DNA from: Primorskyibacter flagellatus
GTDB lineage: Bacteria > Pseudomonadota > Alphaproteobacteria > Rhodobacterales > Rhodobacteraceae
DNA: 64,000 nucleotides
Assembly (NCBI RefSeq): GCF_900176485.1
Contig: NZ_FWYD01000003.1
Coordinates: forward strand, 310,001-374,000
Direction of reading: 5' to 3'
Shown here: in pieces, positions 59,791-64,000 of the stretch
Layout of the letters: the number at the start of each line of letters is the position of its first letter
Numbering within the stretch: position 1 is the first letter of the stretch
The notes under the pieces: generated by a model
Told to the model about the DNA's origin: nothing
Database searches by the model: none
What the model saw: only the letters and a program-made list of their open reading frames with translations
Position numbers and translations under genes: made by a program

Positions 59791-60582
59791 ATGGATTCGG
59801 CGATGGATTGGCATAGAGCGCGGGCACTGCTGGAATGGCAGGTCGAACTGGGCGCGACAGACGCGGTGGGCGACACGCCGGTCAACCGCTATGAGGTTGC
59901 CGCGACCCCAAAGGCTGAGGTTGCGAAGCCAGGCGTTGCCGCAGGCCCCGTGGGCGTTCCGGCGACACCGCGGGTTGACGCTGTGGCAGAAGCGCGATCT
60001 GCCGCAGGCGCTGCCGATAGCCTGGACGCGTTGTGCGCAGCCATGGACGCGTTCCCGCATTGCGAGCTGAAACTGGGCGCGCGCCAGCTGGTGTTTTCAG
60101 ACGGGGTCCCCGGCGCACGGGTGATGATCGTCGGGGAGTCACCCGGGCGCGATGAAGATTTGCAGGGCAAACCTTTTGTCGGACGGGCCGGACAGTTGTT
60201 GGATAGGATGGTGGGCGCAATCGGCTTGGACCGTGGCGCTGCTCAGGTCGCAGACGCGGTTTATATCACCAACGTCATCCCGTGGCGGCCACCGCGCAAT
60301 CGAGACCCGGAGGCCGAAGAGATTGCGATGATGCTACCGTTTCTGGAGCGGCACATCGCGCTGGCGCAACCCCAGGTTCTGGTCGCGGTGGGCAATATCT
60401 CGTGTCAGGCACTGCTGGGACGGCGTGGCATTACCCGCTTGCGGGGGGGCTGGGCCGAGGCATTCGGCAAACCGGTAATGCCGATGTTTCATCCCGCTTA
60501 CCTGTTGCGCAACCCGGCTGCCAAACGCGAGACATGGGCGGACCTGCTAGAGGTGAATGCTCGGCTGAAGGGGCGGACATGA
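59791..60582 (+). CDS. Uracil-DNA glycosylase, family-4-like, without the Fe-S cluster cysteines
   Basis: 263 residues. Motif A is [26 protein letters not shown] (about 115-140), the conserved Asn is N170 in RPPRNRDP, and motif B is H234-P-A-Y-L-L-R-N-P. Family-4 enzymes normally bind a 4Fe-4S cluster through four Cys; here only C91 (PHCELK) remains. The others correspond to a Phe (three before C91), W165 (NVIPWRPP instead of KCRPP) and M181 (EEIAMMLPF instead of EEIAACRPF). Residues 25-75 form a low-complexity Ala/Val/Pro linker. Co-transcribed with moaB (ATGA overlap). Confidence 0.88.
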   Translation: MDSAMDWHRARALLEWQVELGATDAVGDTPVNRYEVAATPKAEVAKPGVAAGPVGVPATPRVDAVAEARSAAGAADSLDALCAAMDAFPHCELKLGARQLVFSDGVPGARVMIVGESPGRDEDLQGKPFVGRAGQLLDRMVGAIGLDRGAAQVADAVYITNVIPWRPPRNRDPEAEEIAMMLPFLERHIALAQPQVLVAVGNISCQALLGRRGITRLRGGWAEAFGKPVMPMFHPAYLLRNPAAKRETWADLLEVNARLKGRT

Positions 60583-61121
60583 GCAAGATTGACGAAGACA
60601 AACCATTTGTGCCGGTGCGAATCGCCGTGCTGACCGTCAGCGACAGCAGGGCGCTTGCCGACGACAGCTCCGGCGACGCCTTGGTGGCGCGGATTGAAGC
60701 GGCCGGGCACGCTTTGGCCTACCGTAAGATCATCCGCGATGAGCGGGACGCGATTGCCGCACAATTGCGTGAGTGGTGCGCTGATCCGGAGGTGGATGTC
60801 GTAATTTCGACCGGTGGTACGGGGTTGACGGGACGCGACGTGACTGTGGAGGCGCATCGCGACGTCTATGAAAAAGAGATCGAGGCGTTCGGGACCGTGT
60901 TCACCATCGTCTCGATGAAGAAGATCGGGACGAGTGCCGTGCAAAGCCGCGCCACGGGAGGCGTCGCACAGGGCACCTATCTTTTCGCCCTGCCGGGGAG
61001 CCCGGGGGCCTGCAAGGATGCTTGGGACGAGATCCTGGTATTCCAGCTCGATTATCGTCACCGGCCCTGCAACTTTGTCGAGATCATGCCCCGCTTGGAT
61101 GAACATCTGCGGCGGAAGTAG
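60579..61121 (+). CDS. moaB: Molybdenum cofactor biosynthesis protein B
   Basis: 180 residues. MoaB/Mog fold: IAVLTVSDSRALADDSSGDALVARIEAAGH, VDVVISTGGTGLTGRDVTVEAHRDVYEKEIEAFG (molybdopterin-binding GGTG and TxRD), and FALPGSPGACKDAWDEILVFQLDYRHRPCNFVEIMPRL. Probably adenylates molybdopterin before Mo insertion. Its start overlaps the glycosylase stop by 4 bp. No other moa gene nearby. Confidence 0.95.
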   Translation: MSKIDEDKPFVPVRIAVLTVSDSRALADDSSGDALVARIEAAGHALAYRKIIRDERDAIAAQLREWCADPEVDVVISTGGTGLTGRDVTVEAHRDVYEKEIEAFGTVFTIVSMKKIGTSAVQSRATGGVAQGTYLFALPGSPGACKDAWDEILVFQLDYRHRPCNFVEIMPRLDEHLRRK

Positions 61122-61400
61122 CTTTAGGCTGCCCCGGATGATCTGGTGAGAACAGCATTTTCCAGTTGAGAGATGGGGAACGAGGGGCCAGCCCCTCGCG
61201 CTCCCCGCAGTATTTGTGCCGATGAGAATGGGCAATGAGCATGTCGTGGCAGAATTACGATAGAAAAACGCCGTGGTCCGGAGACTTTGTGACGGAAATG
61301 CCTGGTTGACGCGTAACAGTCTTGTGGCTTGGCATGGTATCCGGGCCGGGTAGACTTGGGCAGTGGTGGCGCAGCCATCCGTTTGGAGTATGTGGCGGCG

Positions 61401-62858
61401 ATGCGATTTCTGAGAAAAAGCCTGACTGGCTTGTTCCTACTGGCTTTGACACTGGGGTTTTTGGTCTATGCAGGTCAGACCGTGCGTGAGGCGGTCGAGG
61501 ATCGTTTAGGACGCGCGCCGCGCGCGGTTGAGGCGCGGGAGCGGATTTTTGCGGTAAATGTGCTTGTGGCGGAAGAGGAAACGCTTTCGCCTGTTCTGCA
61601 ATCCTATGGCGAGGTGCAGAGCCGTCGGACTTTGGAAATACGGGCTGCTGCCAGCGGGGCGCTTCTCGAACTGGACCCAGCCTTTGTCGAGGGCGGGCGT
61701 GTCGAGGCCGGGCAATTGCTGGCGCGGATTGATCCCGCAGATGCGCAGGCGGCGGTCGATCGGGTCAAGAGCGATATTCTGGATGCCGAGGCCGAAGGGC
61801 GCGAGGCGGCACGAGCGTTGGTTCTGGCGCGTGACGAACAGGCCGCTGCCGAAGAGCAGGTAGAACTGCGCAACCGTGCTGCTGCGCGACAACAGGATCT
61901 GGTGGAGCGTGGGGTTGGCACGGCCGCGGCAGTGGAAGAGGCCGAGCTAACAGCCTCGTCTGCGCGGCAGGCGGTGTTGGCGCGACGCCAGGCGGTGGCG
62001 CAGGCCGAGGCCCGCGTTGATCAGGCAGCTACCACTTTGGCGCGCACCGAGATCGCCCTGGCGGAGGCCGAGCGGCGGCTGGCAGATACCGAAGTGCGGG
62101 CCGGGTTCTCAGGGATGTTAAGCGCCGTCAGCGTCGTCGAAGGGCGACTTGTCTCGACCAATGAACAGGTGGCTGAGTTGCTTGATCCAGACGCGTTGGA
62201 GGTGGCATTCCGGGTTTCGACGCAGCAATACGCGCGCCTGTTGGACGATGCGGGCCGTTTGCGGGATGCGCCTGTGACAGTGACGCTGGACCTTTTCGGT
62301 ACAAACCTGACGGCGCAGGGCATGCTGAACCGGGAGGGGGCGTCCGTGGGCGAGGGACAGACCGGCCGGTTGCTGTTTGCGCGTCTGGAGGAGGCTGCCG
62401 GTTTCAAACCCGGCGATTTTGTCACAGTCGAAATTGTCGAGCCGCCGCTGGAACGCATCGCGCGCCTTCCTGCCTCGGCCCTGAATGCCGGGTCGGAAGT
62501 GCTGGTTCTGGATCAGGACGCGAGGTTGACGAGCCTGCCGGTCAGTTTGCTGCGGCGTCAGGGCGACGAGGTGCTGGTGCGGGGCGAAGGGCTGGCTGGA
62601 CGCAGCGTTGTGGCAGAACGGACACCTTTGCTGGGGGCCGGGATCAAGGTGCGGGCGCTACAGCCGGGCGGTGTGACCCCTCCCGCAGAGCCGGAACTGC
62701 TGGAATTGACCGAAGATCGACGGGCGCGGCTGGTGGCCTTTGTCGAGGCCAACAAACGGATGCCTGCCGAAGCCAAGGCGCAGCTTTTGTCGCTGCTTGA
62801 AGAGACCAGAGTGCCCGCCGCAACGGTGCAGCGCCTTGAATCGCGGATCGGAGGATAG
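61401..62858 (+). CDS. RND efflux periplasmic adaptor (HlyD/MFP family)
   Basis: 485 residues from ATG 61401. N-terminal membrane anchor LRKSLTGLFLLALTLGFLVYAGQTV, lipoyl half-motif LEIRAAASGALLELDPAFVEGGRVEAGQLLARIDPADAQAAVDR, a long helical hairpin rich in Ala/Glu/Arg (about 120-235) and the second lipoyl half RLADTEVRAGFSGMLSAVSVVEGRLVSTNEQVAEL. The C-terminal 80 residues (PPAEPELLELTEDRRARLVAFVEANKRMPAEAKAQLLSLLEE) are an extension not found in AcrA. Links the RND pump encoded 5 bp downstream to an outer-membrane channel. Confidence 0.9.
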   Translation: MRFLRKSLTGLFLLALTLGFLVYAGQTVREAVEDRLGRAPRAVEARERIFAVNVLVAEEETLSPVLQSYGEVQSRRTLEIRAAASGALLELDPAFVEGGRVEAGQLLARIDPADAQAAVDRVKSDILDAEAEGREAARALVLARDEQAAAEEQVELRNRAAARQQDLVERGVGTAAAVEEAELTASSARQAVLARRQAVAQAEARVDQAATTLARTEIALAEAERRLADTEVRAGFSGMLSAVSVVEGRLVSTNEQVAELLDPDALEVAFRVSTQQYARLLDDAGRLRDAPVTVTLDLFGTNLTAQGMLNREGASVGEGQTGRLLFARLEEAAGFKPGDFVTVEIVEPPLERIARLPASALNAGSEVLVLDQDARLTSLPVSLLRRQGDEVLVRGEGLAGRSVVAERTPLLGAGIKVRALQPGGVTPPAEPELLELTEDRRARLVAFVEANKRMPAEAKAQLLSLLEETRVPAATVQRLESRIGG

Positions 62859-62863
62859 GGCGT

Positions 62864-64000
62864 ATGCGAGCCATTCCAGACGGTGCCGGTGGTATCCTGT
62901 CCTATTTCACCCGCCACCGGACCATGGCGAACCTGCTGTTGGTGTTGCTGATTGCGGCAGGCTTGATGGCATTGCCACGCATGCGGGCGCAGTTCTTCCC
63001 GGATGTGATTCTTGATAGTGTCTCGGTCTCTGTTCGCTGGGACGGGGCCGGCGCGTCCGATGTGGACGGGGCCATCGTGCAGGTTCTGGAACCTGCTCTG
63101 ATGGCGGTTGAGGGGGTCGAGAGCAGTGACTCCACCTCGCGGGAAGGATCCGCCAGCGTCCGGCTGGAGTTTGAACCCGGTTGGGACATGAGCCGGGCGG
63201 CTGACGATGTGCAGTCTGCGGTAGATGCCGTCAGCACGCTGCCCGAGGATGCAGAAGACCCCGAAGTGCGTCGCGGCACATGGCGCGACAGGGTCACCGA
63301 TCTGGTGATCACCGGGCCTGTGGGCGTCGATCAGCTGGGTAGGTTCGCGGATGAGCTGGTCGCGCGGCTGTTCACCGAAGGCGTAACCCGGACGACGATT
63401 CGCGGTCTGGCGGCGCCCGAGACGGTGATCGAAGTGCCAAGCTCCCACCTGATCGTCCATGATGTGACAATGGCCGAGATTGCCGCGGCAATTGCCGAAG
63501 AGGTTGATGCAGACCCGGCCGGCGATGTGGGCGGTGCCAATGCGCGGGTGCGCACCGGGGTGGAAAAACGCTCGGCCGATCAGATCGCGGACATCGTCTT
63601 GCGGTCAAATCCCGGCGGGTCGAACCTGACCGTCGGGGATGTGGCGCTGATCCGCGTAGAGGGGATCGACCGGCAACGCAGCTATTTCGTGGGTGAAAAT
63701 CCAGCCCTCTCCGTGCGCGTTGATCGGTCCGACAAGGGGGATGCGATCGGCATCCAGCGCAGTGTTGAAGCGGTGGCGCGCGACATGCAGGCAACCCTGC
63801 CAGCAGGTGTCAGCATCGACCTGATCCGCACCCGTGCCGAGGCGATCACGGGGCGCTTGAAAATACTGCTCTACAATGGCGCGACGGGCTTGGGCCTTGT
63901 GCTGCTGTTGCTGTTCTTGTTCCTGAACGCGCGGACCGCATTTTGGGTGGCACTGGGCATTCCCACTTCGATGTTGGCGGCGATTGCACTGATGTTCCTG
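62864..64000 (+). CDS. RND efflux transporter permease (AcrB/HAE1 family), cut by the window end
   Basis: 379 residues visible of about 1,000-1,100. TM1 (HRTMANLLLVLLIAAGLMALPRMRAQFFPDV), then the first periplasmic porter region (SVSVRWDGAGASDVDGAIVQVLEPALMAVEGVESSDSTSREGSASVRLEFEPGWDM), and the start of the TM2-TM3 block (GATGLGLVLLLLFLFLNARTAFWVALGIPTSMLAAIALMFL). GGATAGGG precedes the ATG. Drug or metabolite specificity cannot be told. In one operon with the adaptor. Confidence 0.92.
   Translation, partial: MRAIPDGAGGILSYFTRHRTMANLLLVLLIAAGLMALPRMRAQFFPDVILDSVSVSVRWDGAGASDVDGAIVQVLEPALMAVEGVESSDSTSREGSASVRLEFEPGWDMSRAADDVQSAVDAVSTLPEDAEDPEVRRGTWRDRVTDLVITGPVGVDQLGRFADELVARLFTEGVTRTTIRGLAAPETVIEVPSSHLIVHDVTMAEIAAAIAEEVDADPAGDVGGANARVRTGVEKRSADQIADIVLRSNPGGSNLTVGDVALIRVEGIDRQRSYFVGENPALSVRVDRSDKGDAIGIQRSVEAVARDMQATLPAGVSIDLIRTRAEAITGRLKILLYNGATGLGLVLLLLFLFLNARTAFWVALGIPTSMLAAIALMFL

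Overview
The window comes from an alphaproteobacterium, most likely a marine Rhodobacteraceae of the Roseobacter group. Evidence: high GC, an atpHAGDC operon without atpBEF, MipZ, DUF1045/DUF1467/DUF2948 proteins, a quaternary-amine/TMAO-type ABC transporter with a double-length permease, and a methylmalonyl-CoA epimerase. Most of it is ordinary chromosome. The accessory or unusual parts are at about 3.4-12.8 kb and 20.5-22.2 kb. Layout 0-13 kb: the tail of an unidentified gene, a DUF1045 phosphonate-type protein, an AlkZ/YcaQ-like DNA glycosylase coupled to a LacI regulator, and a tRNA-Arg(CCT) gene whose anticodon loop carries a 220-nt group I intron. Next comes an ABC transporter operon (TmoX-TmoW-TmoV-like, minus strand), and beside it a complete TorT/TorS/TorR-type sensing system: TorR divergent from the transporter, TorS convergent with TorR, TorT divergent from TorS. 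The tmoX-torR intergenic region has three direct repeats resembling E. coli tor boxes, aligned toward tmoX. I read this as a TMAO-sensing phosphorelay controlling TMAO (or related amine) uptake rather than TMAO respiration; no torA or torC is present here. Layout 13-37 kb: gamma-glutamyltransferase; a histidine kinase/response regulator pair preceded by a coupled 22-codon ORF; murA with two small partners; a recombination scar (tRNA-Thr, broken serine recombinase, tRNA-Arg(TCT), two decayed tRNA copies); nitroreductase and EI24 proteins; methylmalonyl-CoA epimerase; a lone receiver protein; a GNAT enzyme; a DUF1501/DUF1800 pair; hemerythrin; aspS; carB; and a secreted CHRD/RTX protein. Layout 36.5-49 kb: mipZ, then a minus-strand information-processing cluster ffh, GNAT, chorismate mutase, rpsP, rimM, trmD, rplS, rpmE, with very small ORFs wedged between genes by stop/start overlaps. 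Then a glycosyltransferase, clpA coupled to an M23 peptidase, gloB, and a methyltransferase. Layout 49-64 kb: atpHAGDC with a very stable hairpin between atpD and atpC; prs; a 2-hydroxychromene-2-carboxylate isomerase; the pyrimidine/phospholipid operon pyrB, membrane-anchored unknown, catalytically dead dihydroorotase homologue, plsY; a family-4-like uracil-DNA glycosylase that lost three of four Fe-S cysteines; moaB; and an RND efflux pair running off the window end. All family assignments were made by reading the sequence; no database search was run.
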